A DNA stretch of 64,000 nucleotides, from assembly GCA_029593915.1 (NCBI GenBank), contig CP046147.1:930001-994000 (forward strand), in the 5' to 3' direction. Under the pieces are notes generated by a model that was given only the letters and a program-made list of their open reading frames with translations, was not told the origin of the DNA and did not search any database. This document shows, piece by piece, positions 46,534-55,331 of the stretch. Position 1 is the first letter of the stretch; each line of letters begins with the position of its first letter. Position numbers and translations under genes: made by a program. Origin of the DNA: Candidatus Lucifugimonas marina (lineage in GTDB: Bacteria > Chloroflexota > Dehalococcoidia > Lucifugimonadales > Lucifugimonadaceae).

Positions 46534-47481
46534 TTATTTCTTAATCCGATTTGAGTTGTTGAGTTCGGTCGATGAACTACTTTGTATCTTGAACGCATTG
46601 GTGATTTGCGCAATAGTTTTCACCACCTGCAACCCGTGTTCAGCACGATCTGCATCAAATACGCCTAGCCGAACAACCTTCAAAAATGCTTCCAACTCTT
46701 GCGCTACCGAACTGATAGAAGACTCATGTAACTTAGTGACTTCAGACGGTGTCACTTCGTACAAGACGCCTGGGTACCACGCCATTGTACGCGCGTCCTC
46801 TGTCACTACTTTGAGCAGTTTCTGGGAATGGGGCATGTATCGATCGATCGTAATACGGCATACTCGATTTCTCGAGAACACCAATTCAATATCGATTACG
46901 TTCTGCTCTTGGCGGTGGATGCGAATGATCGGCGCCGGAGATTCTTCAGGTGGAGTTTCACCGAATAGTGTCAATGCAATTGAGATATCGTGACAGAGCA
47001 AATTCCACTCGAGACCCTCTTTGAACGTCCCGTATTTAGTCCATCTCATTTCCATCTCTACTGGAGGGTCATCAGTTATGAGTGAGGCAAGATGCTGGAT
47101 CGCGGCGTCGTAAAGAAAGACATGCCCCGGGAACAATGCGAGATTCTTTTGCTTGGCGAGATCAACAATATGCTGCGCGTCAGCAACATTATCTGCGAGA
47201 GGTTTTTCTACAAATACATGCTTTCCATGCAGTAGAGCTTTTTCCGTAATCTGGAAATGCTTTGCAATCGGCGTGGCCACGACGATCGCTTCAATTTTTG
47301 GGTCGTTTAGTACGGAGTCGAGGTCAAAAGTACAGTTGACTGATGGGTACTTGGCTTTTACCCAGTCTTGGGACTCTGAATCTTGTTCGTTACAGCATGC
47401 CGCTATGTCGAACAGTTCGTTGAGCTGCTCAAGGAGGATTTTGCCCCAGCTCCCGAGCCCGATCAGTGCCACGGTGGTCAT
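46534..47481 (-). CDS. Gfo/Idh/MocA family oxidoreductase
   Basis: A 315-residue protein: VALIGLGSWGKILLEQL is the NAD(P) motif, AIVVATPIAKHFQITEKALLHGKHVFVEKPLADN includes the conserved EKP lysine, and FPGHVFLYDAAIQHL begins the catalytic domain with its His and Tyr positions. Members oxidise or reduce sugars and sugar nucleotides. It may make a 3-keto sugar or reduce one in this glycan pathway. ATG start with GGAA upstream. Confidence 0.9.
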   Translation of the reverse strand: MTTVALIGLGSWGKILLEQLNELFDIAACCNEQDSESQDWVKAKYPSVNCTFDLDSVLNDPKIEAIVVATPIAKHFQITEKALLHGKHVFVEKPLADNVADAQHIVDLAKQKNLALFPGHVFLYDAAIQHLASLITDDPPVEMEMRWTKYGTFKEGLEWNLLCHDISIALTLFGETPPEESPAPIIRIHRQEQNVIDIELVFSRNRVCRITIDRYMPHSQKLLKVVTEDARTMAWYPGVLYEVTPSEVTKLHESSISSVAQELEAFLKVVRLGVFDADRAEHGLQVVKTIAQITNAFKIQSSSSTELNNSNRIKK

Positions 47482-48001
47482 GAAAGAACGATTCCAAGTT
47501 TTAGATATTCATTTTCCATATGTCGGTGTAACACGTCATGATCCCGGTACATTGTAAGCACGCTGCCCCATAACGATGTCGAAAGCTGCGTAGCACTGCG
47601 CGCGCAACAGAGGCGGTGACCACGTCGCTAACGACATTTTTTCTTGATCGAAATCAAGCCTGATAAGCAGATTTAGAAGACCTTAGGGGATACTTCAAAG
47701 TCAAGAGAAGATTATCCCTCGTAAAAGAGCGAATCCCACAGGATACGGGCTAGGTCACCTTCAGTGGTGACGGTCTACAAGTCGTTGAGTCCACGGGCAA
47801 CAAGCATAGGACTAAGTTGGTTACCGCTTCTAACATAGATGCCGACACTTCGATTGCGGACGGCATTATTCGCAAGTCGTAATCGTTTCCAACTGATCAT
47901 CCACTTAGCGCTGATCGATAAAATACTCAACGGTGAAAAGCTATCATAACCAGCGCCGCATGCAATGCGGGTGTGAATAGACCTTTTTATGGGGGGGGAT
48001 A
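47482..48001. other. intergenic region, 520 nt, possible gene remnant
   Basis: No complete gene is seen. A plus-strand open stretch at 47754-47882 has protein-like composition (KLVTASNIDADTSIADG) but starts after a stop without a start codon and may be a remnant. GTCACC, 6 nt, GGTGAC forms a small hairpin at its beginning. An 8-G run ends the region just before the next gene. Confidence 0.5.
47991..47998 (+). repeat. 8-G run just before a glycosyltransferase start
   Basis: Eight G residues follow AT, so an ATG ends on the first G, and they lie 4 nt before the TTG start at 48002. The run overlaps where a ribosome site would be. Confidence 0.9.
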
Positions 48002-49042
48002 TTGGACGAAGATCGGACGAGTTATCGGGCTGATAGCAACAAATCCTTTGTTACTGTCGCCATTCCAGTGCTCAACGAAGAACACCATATCGAACAGTGT
48101 TTGGCTTCTTTGTTTGATAGCAACTACCCGGTTGAGCAACTAGAAGTGCTGGTGGTTGACGGGGGGTCAACTGATCGCACGCGGGATCTAGTGAAGGGGA
48201 TGGCGAGAAAATGGCGTCAAATTCGACTGCTCGATAACCCTGGTCGTATACAGGCGACAGCAATGAATATTGCGATATCGGAGGCCGGTGGCGAGATATT
48301 AATTCGACTTGATGCTCATTCTCGTTATCGTCCACAGCACATTGAACGCATCGTCGAGACCTTATCAAATGGTCTGGCGGAAAATGTCGGTGGGGTGCAA
48401 TTGCCCGTGGGCAACGGATTTTTTGCCGCTGCTGCCGCTAGTTGCCTGCGCACCAGTTTTTCGATGGGCGGAAGTACGCACCGTGTTTCAACCGAACCTG
48501 AATACGCCGAATCGGTATTTTTAGGCGGTTGGAAGACGGAAACCCTGCGTGATCTGGAGGGCTTCAATCCTCTTTGGAAAATAAATGAAGACTACGAAAT
48601 GAACGTCAGGATTCGGGAGTCTGGCGGACGAGTAATGGTGGTGCCTGAGCTGAAGTGTGAATATTCGGTTCGGCCAAATCCATGGGCATTGGCAAAGCAG
48701 TATTTTCGATATGGTTTTTGGCGAATGCGTACGATACGGCATCATCGGTCTGCGGCGCGTCCGCGGCATTTCGTTCCCGCTACATTGATTCTAGCCATGA
48801 TCGGGGCTGCGGCTGGAATCTCAAACGGAATTAGTGCAGGCTGGGTCATCCCTCTGATCTATTGCATGGCACTTGCAATTGCCAGCGTAAACGTCGCCCG
48901 TTCAGAACGGAACTTCAGCGCTCTACTCGCCCCAGCGGTCTTCGCTCTAATCCACCTGTCGTTCGGAGTTGGCACGATTGCCGGTACATTAAGATGGGCG
49001 GCAGACAGTATCCCAGATACCGGCACAAATACCTCAGGCTAG
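48002..49042 (+). CDS. glycosyltransferase family 2, ExoA-like, membrane-associated
   Basis: A 346-residue protein. VTVAIPVLNEEHHIEQCLASLFDSNYPVEQLEVLVVDGGSTDRTRDLV is the GT2 start, LIRLDAHSRYRPQHIERIVE carries the D-x-D-like motif, and the C-terminal third has three hydrophobic segments (about 255-335). This layout matches ExoA-type succinoglycan glycosyltransferases, which extend lipid-linked sugars at the membrane. TTG start at 48002, preceded by the 8-G run; an ATG at 47989 would be in frame with one G fewer. Confidence 0.88.
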   Translation: MDEDRTSYRADSNKSFVTVAIPVLNEEHHIEQCLASLFDSNYPVEQLEVLVVDGGSTDRTRDLVKGMARKWRQIRLLDNPGRIQATAMNIAISEAGGEILIRLDAHSRYRPQHIERIVETLSNGLAENVGGVQLPVGNGFFAAAAASCLRTSFSMGGSTHRVSTEPEYAESVFLGGWKTETLRDLEGFNPLWKINEDYEMNVRIRESGGRVMVVPELKCEYSVRPNPWALAKQYFRYGFWRMRTIRHHRSAARPRHFVPATLILAMIGAAAGISNGISAGWVIPLIYCMALAIASVNVARSERNFSALLAPAVFALIHLSFGVGTIAGTLRWAADSIPDTGTNTSG

Positions 49043-49051
49043 CAGGCCTAT

Positions 49052-49091
49052 GTGTTTAGCCCGAAAACAACGCTGTTGCGTGGGCTAACAC
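49052..49091 (+). terminator. stem-loop after the ExoA-like gene
   Basis: GTGTTTAGCCC and GGGCTAACAC form a stem with one bulged base, with an inner CAAC/GTTG pair in the loop. It begins 9 nt after the gene's stop and fits a transcription end, but no T-run follows. Confidence 0.4.
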
Positions 49092-49315
49092 CTTGGAATA
49101 TCCGTGAACCGAGATGTCGATGACGAAAGTTCTACCGAGGGGAATGTGCGGCGTATTTCGGCGAGATTGGAAATCATTTTTCATGGCGAAAGCAATCCTC
49201 GTCTGTGGGACTGAGGGAGTAGTTTAATATGCCCGGTCCCGGTATTGTAAGAGTCTATTCGTATGCCGTCTGCCGATAAATATTTACTCAGACGCCACTC
49301 ATTAGGAGATCGTTT

Positions 49316-50254
49316 ATCAGCTCGAAAATTGCACTTGTGACGGGTGCTGCCGGCTTTATTGGTTCGCATCTTGTGGATCGACTGATTGCTGATGGCATCG
49401 AGGTTACGGGTATTGATGATCTTTCATCAGGCAGATTAGCGAATTTGCCTGAAGGATTTGACCTGCGCGAAATGGATATTCGGTCGCCCAAGGTTCGCGA
49501 TGTTGTGGTTGAAATACGACCGGACATTGTGTTCCATCTGGCCGCTCAGATAAGCGTCTCAATTTCGGCGCGTGAACCTCAGCTCGATGCAGATGTAAAC
49601 GTTGGCGGCGCTCTGAATCTTCTGGAGGGTGTGAGAGCTCTTGGCGATAAGACTGTCAAGTTGGTCTATATAACTTCGGGTGGAACCGCATATGGCGATC
49701 CTGAAATCGTGCCGGCCGACGAATCCACACTGATCAGACCGTTATCGCCGTATGGTGTATCAAAATTCGCCGTAGAGCTTTATTTGCCGGTTTATGAGCA
49801 GTTGTGTGGGCTTGAGTATTCGATCATTCGTTTGGCTAATATCTATGGTCCTCGCCAGGATCCTCACGGTGAAGCGGGTGTTGTAGCAATATTCGCGAAA
49901 GCGATGTTGGCTGGAAAGCCACTGACGATATTCGGCGATGGGAACGATGAACGCGACTATGTGTTCGTTGGCGATGTTGTAGAAGCGATTGCCCGCGCTG
50001 GGAACGGATCTCTGCAAGGGCCGTTCAACATCGGCACTGGGATTGGAACTTCAACGAACCAAATTTTCGAGCTTGTTGCCAAGTATTGTGGGCACGCCGA
50101 AACAGCGGTACATAGCGCACCGCGACCCGGCGACATTAATCGAATTTCTCTCGACTCGTCGAGAGCGAAACGAGAACTAGGCTGGTCTGCGCAGATTGAT
50201 ATTGAAGATGGCTTCAAAACCACCGTCGATTGGTTCAAGCAACAAGCGGATTGA
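49316..50254 (+). CDS. NAD-dependent epimerase/dehydratase, possible ATC start
   Basis: The first canonical start, GTG 49337, would remove the beta strand of the NAD fold (SSKIALVTGAAGFIGSHL). In frame, 7 codons earlier, an ATC at 49316 stands 7 nt after a perfect AGGAG (49304-49308), so translation probably begins there, giving 312 residues. LSPYGVSKFAVE carries Y-x3-K, and RLANIYGPRQDPHGEAGV is typical of UDP-glucose 4-epimerases. It probably supplies an epimerised UDP sugar. Confidence 0.85.
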   Translation: MSSKIALVTGAAGFIGSHLVDRLIADGIEVTGIDDLSSGRLANLPEGFDLREMDIRSPKVRDVVVEIRPDIVFHLAAQISVSISAREPQLDADVNVGGALNLLEGVRALGDKTVKLVYITSGGTAYGDPEIVPADESTLIRPLSPYGVSKFAVELYLPVYEQLCGLEYSIIRLANIYGPRQDPHGEAGVVAIFAKAMLAGKPLTIFGDGNDERDYVFVGDVVEAIARAGNGSLQGPFNIGTGIGTSTNQIFELVAKYCGHAETAVHSAPRPGDINRISLDSSRAKRELGWSAQIDIEDGFKTTVDWFKQQAD

Positions 50255-50707
50255 CTCACGGCTGTAACAACTGGTCATGGCCGCACTGTTGCTGATACGG
50301 CTTTAGAAGCGCAGAATTGTTCAGTCGCTTGAAATTATTGGCTCGCCTTGAGCCGAAGGTCAGAATATCGATGTTTGCCAGCCGAGAATGTATGTGCCCC
50401 CCAACTATGGGTTGCGCGCGCATGTCGTTCGTTAACGGCTGTACTTGCTGCACCGAGACCACCAGCTGCATGTGTTGTAAAGACACTACGGCTGCTTGTT
50501 GACCCCCGACTAACCTCGATTCCCCGACATACCAGCTAGAAACACCTCCCGAATATGGGATTGGTTGTTTGCGTCGAAATTCGTACGAGTTTCTTCTTGC
50601 TGGTGAGATCGATTGAATCGTGATCCGAATCGAACCTTTGAGTAAACGCGCCTGCACATAACTAAAGCGAAAATCCAATTCTTCAATCAACCATCGAAAC
50701 AGAGTCC
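50255..50707 (+). other. leader region of the cysDN operon, 453 nt
   Basis: It holds the cysteine-rich frame at 50371-50502 and, after it, a weak A/T-rich hairpin (50576-50593) followed by TTCTTCTT, which could be an attenuator. A CACCTCC sequence near 50543 is complementary to a ribosome-binding sequence. A 144-codon minus-strand frame also spans it but shows no support. Confidence 0.45.
50371..50502 (+). CDS. cysteine-rich leader peptide candidate upstream of cysD
   Basis: A 43-codon frame (ATG 50371 to TGA 50502) with ten cysteines, seven of them in the last 20 residues (CTCC, CMCC and a final C). It ends about 205 nt before cysD. Cysteine-rich upstream ORFs are known to control cysteine and sulfur-assimilation genes by translational attenuation in actinobacteria; the position here suggests the same logic. 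No strong ribosome site is visible, and a metal-binding peptide is an alternative. Confidence 0.4.
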   Translation: MFASRECMCPPTMGCARMSFVNGCTCCTETTSCMCCKDTTAAC

Positions 50708-51640
50708 ATGAACAGTCCTGAACCGAATAGCAACGATTTACTTACTTCGAGCCAGCTAAAGGCACTCGAAGCAGAGTCAATTCACATAATTCGAGAAGTA
50801 GTCGCTGAATTCGAAAAGCCGGGACTACTTTTCTCAGGCGGTAAAGACTCGATCGTTATGCTTCACCTTGCGGTGAAGGCGTTGCAACCGGCTAAATTGC
50901 CGTTCCCTATAGTGCATATCGATACAGGTCACAATTTTCCTGAGGCGATCGAATATCGAGATCGCACGGCTAAGAATCTGGGAATTGATCTTGTTGTTGG
51001 GTCGGTTCCTGAAGCTCTTGAAAGCGGTCGGGTTCAGGCAAGCACTTTGCCGGGGGCATCACGCAATCGACTACAGACGCCGGTGCTTCTCGACACGATT
51101 CGTGATCGTAAGTTTGATGCGGTGTTTGGCGGAGCACGACGTGACGAAGAGCGAGCACGTGCGAAAGAGCGTGTGTATTCGTTCCGTGACGAGTTTGGTC
51201 AGTGGGATCCGAAGAACCAACGTCCGGAACTCTGGAATTTGTACAACGGCTTTACGAACACAGGGCAGCACATCAGGGTGTTCCCACTTTCTAACTGGAC
51301 TGAACTAGATATTTGGCAGTACATCCTCGAAGAGAACATTGAGCTTCCATCGATCTACTTTGCGCACGAACGAGAAGTTTTCGAGCGAGATGGAATGTTG
51401 ATGGCTTATTCGGAATTCCTGAAGCCTGAAAACGGCGAGAAGGTATTTACCGAAAAAGTGCGATTCCGCACGGTTGGCGATATGACGATTACGGGCGGAT
51501 TGAAATCTGATGCTGAAACGCTTGAGCAGGTGATTGCAGAAATCGCAGTGGCGCGGGTTTCTGAACGAGGGGCGAGCAGGGCGGATGATCGTACTGCTGA
51601 AGCGGCGATGGAAGACCGAAAGCGAGAGGGGTACTTCTAA
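50708..51640 (+). CDS. cysD: sulfate adenylyltransferase subunit 2
   Basis: A 310-residue PP-loop ATPase: LLFSGGKDSIVMLHL (SGGKDS 43-48), HIDTGHNFPEAIEYRD, and RRDEERARAKERVYSFRDEFGQWDPKNQRPELWN, all hallmarks of CysD. It adenylylates sulfate to APS with ATP; the GTPase CysN drives the reaction. The ATG start is followed directly by cysN, with only the stop codon between. APS can feed cysteine synthesis or PAPS for sulfation, such as the sulfotransferase at 21368. Confidence 0.96.
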   Translation: MNSPEPNSNDLLTSSQLKALEAESIHIIREVVAEFEKPGLLFSGGKDSIVMLHLAVKALQPAKLPFPIVHIDTGHNFPEAIEYRDRTAKNLGIDLVVGSVPEALESGRVQASTLPGASRNRLQTPVLLDTIRDRKFDAVFGGARRDEERARAKERVYSFRDEFGQWDPKNQRPELWNLYNGFTNTGQHIRVFPLSNWTELDIWQYILEENIELPSIYFAHEREVFERDGMLMAYSEFLKPENGEKVFTEKVRFRTVGDMTITGGLKSDAETLEQVIAEIAVARVSERGASRADDRTAEAAMEDRKREGYF

Positions 51641-52915
51641 ATGGAACTTCTACGAATTGCTACAGCGGGATCGGTTGATGATGGCAAGAGCACTCTAATT
51701 GGGCGCTTGTTGTTCGATTCGAAAGCTATTTACGACGATGTGCTCGACTCAGCGGAGCAGCACAGTCGTCGTCAAAGCTCCGAGTATTTTAATTTGGCGT
51801 TGCTTACAGACGGTCTAAAGGCCGAACGTGAGCAGGGCATTACTATCGATGTCGCATACCGGTATTTTTCGACACCGAAGCGTAAATTCATCCTCGCCGA
51901 CACGCCGGGGCACGTTCAGTACACCAGAAACATGGTTACAGGTGCTTCGACGGCTGACGTTGCGTTGATTATCGTCGACGCTCGCCATGGTGTCGTTGAG
52001 CAGTCACGTCGGCATGCCGTGATCGGTGCGTTGCTTGGAATCAGGCACGTGGTGGTCTGTGTGAACAAGATGGACTTGGTCGACTTCAAAGAAGAGGCGT
52101 TTCGACCTATCCAGGACGATCTTCACGCTTTGCTTGAAGAGCTGGAAATAGAATCGCACCACTTCATTCCGATCTCAGCACTGGAAGGCGACAACGTCGT
52201 TGAGAAGTCAGATCGTATGCCGTGGTACGAAGACGGGCCGCTTCTTCCTCACCTTGAAAATCTTGAGCTTTCTGATCTCACGCAGGACGCACCATTCAGG
52301 TTCCCTGTTCAGTATGTGATTCGCCCGTTGAGCAACCAGTATCACGACTATCGTGGGTACGCAGGGACGATCGCTAGTGGCTCCGTTGAAGTTGGACAGG
52401 AAATTGCTGTCATGCCTTCGGGGGCGACTACGACCGTTACTCACATTGAATCACCGGATGGAGAAGTGACTTCAGCTGGTGAAGCGGAAGCTGTGACGAT
52501 TCGTATTGCAGATAACCTCGACATTTCTCGTGGTGCGCTGTTGAGCAGTGCGTCGGAACGGCCGACTTCAGATAACACACTTGACGCAACTGTTTGCTGG
52601 ATGGGCGAACGATCGTCTCTTCGCAGTGGAGCAATGTTGAGGATCAAGCACGCCACGCACACTGCGAGGGCGATGGTTAACGAACTTCAGTGCAAGATCG
52701 ATATTAATCATGTGTCGGTGACTGAGGCGAGCGAAGAGCTTAAGCTGAACGAGATTGGTCAGGTTACTCTGCGAACGAGCGAGCCACTTGTGTTCGATCA
52801 GTACGCAAGCTCAAGAGGCACGGGCAGCTTCATATTGATCGATGAATCGACGAACGAAACTGTTGGTGCAGGGATGATAGGTCGCCCACCGTATTTAGGT
52901 GAAATTGGCAGTTAG
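51641..52915 (+). CDS. cysN: sulfate adenylyltransferase subunit 1 (GTPase)
   Basis: A 424-residue translation-factor-like GTPase: P-loop GSVDDGKST at 10-18, G3 DTPGH at 87-91, G4 NKMD near 143, and the GLKAEREQGITIDVAYRYF switch. Shorter than E. coli CysN (about 475) and without a fused CysC kinase domain. It pairs with CysD in the ATP sulfurylase complex. ATG start immediately after the cysD stop. Confidence 0.95.
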   Translation: MELLRIATAGSVDDGKSTLIGRLLFDSKAIYDDVLDSAEQHSRRQSSEYFNLALLTDGLKAEREQGITIDVAYRYFSTPKRKFILADTPGHVQYTRNMVTGASTADVALIIVDARHGVVEQSRRHAVIGALLGIRHVVVCVNKMDLVDFKEEAFRPIQDDLHALLEELEIESHHFIPISALEGDNVVEKSDRMPWYEDGPLLPHLENLELSDLTQDAPFRFPVQYVIRPLSNQYHDYRGYAGTIASGSVEVGQEIAVMPSGATTTVTHIESPDGEVTSAGEAEAVTIRIADNLDISRGALLSSASERPTSDNTLDATVCWMGERSSLRSGAMLRIKHATHTARAMVNELQCKIDINHVSVTEASEELKLNEIGQVTLRTSEPLVFDQYASSRGTGSFILIDESTNETVGAGMIGRPPYLGEIGS

Positions 52916-52985
52916 CCGAACGCTCGGATTGTTGTAGAGTTCGGGCAACTCTTATTAACTCGGCTAGCTTCATACTGACCAAACT

Positions 52986-54260
52986 TTGAACGATTCTTCG
53001 ACCCCGCTTGTCGGAATATTTGCTGACGATCTCACGGGCGCTCTCGATGCAGCTGCACCGTTTGCTGCTCGTGGCTTTTCGACAGTGGTTTCGCCAACGG
53101 AAGAACTTCCCGTTGGCGCGAACCGTGCAGAAGTAATTTCTGTGAATTTAGGTACGCGTCACTTATCTTCTGGCGAGATATTTTCGAGAACGTCTCAGGC
53201 TGTTTCGACTTTGGCAGGTTTAGGCGTGAAAGTTCTGCTTAACAAGGTGGATTCGACGTTACGTGGAAGTCCCGGTGTTGAGCTAGTGGCGGCGCTTAAA
53301 ACACTCGAAGGCGATCATGCTGTGCTTTGCTCGGCGTACCCACAAAATGGGCGAACCGTTATAGACGGGATTTTGCGTGTAGGTGGTGTTCCCGTCGCCG
53401 ATACCGACGTCGGGCAAGATCAGCTTTCACCACTTCCATCAAGTCGTGTCGATGAAATTGTTTCAGCTTCATTGGAGCGAGCTGGAATCACTGGCCAAGT
53501 TCACGTGAGGGGCGCAGAGGGCGGTGCTGCGATAGCCGACCTTTTACCAGTGTTGATTACTCTGAATGCCCGCAGCGAAAACGATCTTCTGGCACTCGCC
53601 GAACGGCTTGTTGAGTCTCCGGCGATGGCTCTGGTTGCCGGTTCAGCAGGGTTATCGGTAGCACTTGCAGATGTTTTGGATGCGGATAGATTTCATCACC
53701 GGAAACCGAGTGAGGTTACTGGCAAATTGGGACGTAACGTTCTGATTGTCACTGCGTCACAGCGGCAGATAGTCGACACACAGGTTCAATTGCTGGGCAG
53801 CCAAATGGATATCGTTCACGCTGAGCTTTCGGTGGATGAAGCCTTGGTCGGGGTGACAGACGAATCGATTGAGCGGATGATCGACGTGGCTCAGCGAGTT
53901 GGTGTTGTCGTATTGAGACTGGGTACGCTCAGCACTGCGAGTGAACTGACTACGAGCGATCTACAGTCGATGGCGAAAACTATTGTTGAGAATATTGGCG
54001 CGGCGGTTCGAAAAATAACCGATGCTGCGAAGCCAGACACTTTGGTCGTTATCGGCGGCGATACGGCGAGTGGTGTTTTGGAAGCTTGTGGAGTTAGTTC
54101 TCTAAAACTGAGAGGCGAACTGCAGCCGGGAACGGTGAGTGGTGTTCCTGTTGATGGAACTATCGCAGATACGCTTCTGATTACTCGTGCTGGTGGATTC
54201 GGCGATGAAAACTCGTTATTTGAACTGCTAACACTGCTGGAGTTTGGTCATAACGTGTAG
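52986..54260 (+). CDS. four-carbon acid sugar kinase (DUF1537/OtnK family)
   Basis: A 424-residue protein starting at TTG 52986. GIFADDLTGALDAAAPFAARG is the N-terminal signature (PF07005), LLNKVDSTLRGSPGVELVAAL follows, and VVIGGDTASGVLEACGV near 360 belongs to the C-terminal nucleotide-binding domain. Family members phosphorylate D-threonate or D-erythronate. The pdxA gene follows at 48 nt; kinase plus PdxA2 is the known route converting 4-phosphothreonate to dihydroxyacetone phosphate, so sugar-acid catabolism is the likely role. Confidence 0.92.
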   Translation: MNDSSTPLVGIFADDLTGALDAAAPFAARGFSTVVSPTEELPVGANRAEVISVNLGTRHLSSGEIFSRTSQAVSTLAGLGVKVLLNKVDSTLRGSPGVELVAALKTLEGDHAVLCSAYPQNGRTVIDGILRVGGVPVADTDVGQDQLSPLPSSRVDEIVSASLERAGITGQVHVRGAEGGAAIADLLPVLITLNARSENDLLALAERLVESPAMALVAGSAGLSVALADVLDADRFHHRKPSEVTGKLGRNVLIVTASQRQIVDTQVQLLGSQMDIVHAELSVDEALVGVTDESIERMIDVAQRVGVVVLRLGTLSTASELTTSDLQSMAKTIVENIGAAVRKITDAAKPDTLVVIGGDTASGVLEACGVSSLKLRGELQPGTVSGVPVDGTIADTLLITRAGGFGDENSLFELLTLLEFGHNV

Positions 54261-54308
54261 TCTTCCGGCTTAGATACTTTTACTTGCCGAGCGAGCCGAA
54301 TTACACGA

Positions 54309-55325
54309 ATGACCACTTCTAAATCCAAACTTCCCGTGCTGCTGGTTACTATTGGCGATCCCGCCGGCGTAGGGCCTGAAGTGACAGTTCGAGGGGTAGC
54401 CGAAGAACTTTTCAAAGGACGGGTGACACCTGTTGTTGTTGGCGATGAGCGAGTCGTCCGTAGCGCCGCTGAAAAATGGACGCCTGAACTAATCGTTCAT
54501 CCTGTGGAGTCACCACGGGATGCCGATACTAGCTCGAACGTCATCAATGTTCTTGATCTTGCCAACTGTGATCCCGAAGATTTCGAGATTGGCGAGATCG
54601 CTGCCTATACCGGCAACGCTGCTTATGAATACGTCGTTCGAGCTGCTGAGCTGTGCCTGAGCGGAGATGCCGACGGAATCGTTACTGCACCGTTGAACAA
54701 GAAGGCGATGGTGATGGCTGGGCATGAGTTCGACGGTCATACAGGGCTCTTGGCTCATTTGTGCAGCGTCGATACCCAGTACATGATTCTCGGTTCACCG
54801 AAGCTGCGGGTGATTCACCTCACAACGCACCTGTCGTTGGTCGATGCATTGAAGCGAGTCGAGACCGACCGAATTGTGAAATGCACTCGTGCCGCCAATG
54901 AACATGCCAAACAGCTTGGATTCGCAAAGCCACGAATCGCCGTTTGTGGTGTGAATCCGCATTCGGGTGATGGTGGCCTGTTTGGTGTCGAAGAAGCGGA
55001 AGAGATTGCACCAGCTATCGAAATACTTCGTGATGAGGGTATCGATGCCGACGGACCTGTCTCACCAGATTCTGCCTACCGCGTGGCCTACGAAGGCGGA
55101 TATGACATCGTGGTTGCTATGTACCACGATCAGGGGCATATCCCAATGAAGTTAGCGGCTTTTGAGACCGGAGTGAACGTTACAGTTGGCCTGCCGATCA
55201 TCAGAACCTCGGTAGATCACGGAACCGCCTTCGATATCGCTTGGGAAGGCAAAGCCGACCATGCCAACATGGTTGCTGCGATCGAATACGCCTATAAGCT
55301 CGCCACTGGTACTGGCGGAGAGTAA
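54309..55325 (+). CDS. pdxA: 4-hydroxythreonine-4-phosphate dehydrogenase family (PdxA/PdxA2)
   Basis: A 338-residue protein: TIGDPAGVGPEVTVRG at the N-terminus, VTAPLNKKAMVMAGHEFDGHTGLLAHL, the metal His in TTHLSLVDAL, CGVNPHSGDGGLFG, and [32 protein letters not shown]. Neighbouring a four-carbon acid sugar kinase, it is more likely PdxA2 (phosphothreonate/phosphoerythronate oxidation) than the pyridoxine enzyme. The 3' end from about 55175 is duplicated in divergent form at 59788-59932, so the present C-terminus probably came with the inserted element. Confidence 0.94.
   Translation: MTTSKSKLPVLLVTIGDPAGVGPEVTVRGVAEELFKGRVTPVVVGDERVVRSAAEKWTPELIVHPVESPRDADTSSNVINVLDLANCDPEDFEIGEIAAYTGNAAYEYVVRAAELCLSGDADGIVTAPLNKKAMVMAGHEFDGHTGLLAHLCSVDTQYMILGSPKLRVIHLTTHLSLVDALKRVETDRIVKCTRAANEHAKQLGFAKPRIAVCGVNPHSGDGGLFGVEEAEEIAPAIEILRDEGIDADGPVSPDSAYRVAYEGGYDIVVAMYHDQGHIPMKLAAFETGVNVTVGLPIIRTSVDHGTAFDIAWEGKADHANMVAAIEYAYKLATGTGGE
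55175..55183 (+). repeat. putative left attachment core
   Basis: GAACGTTAC, shared with 59788-59796. Upstream of this word the two sites show no similarity, downstream both encode the PdxA C-terminus, which sets one limit of the crossover. Confidence 0.5.
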
Positions 55326-55331
55326 CGATCG

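Noticed and set aside
50256..50690. 144-codon minus-strand frame in the cysDN leader
   Set aside because: No ribosome site or recognisable domain, and it is antisense to the Cys-rich frame; composition looks non-coding.
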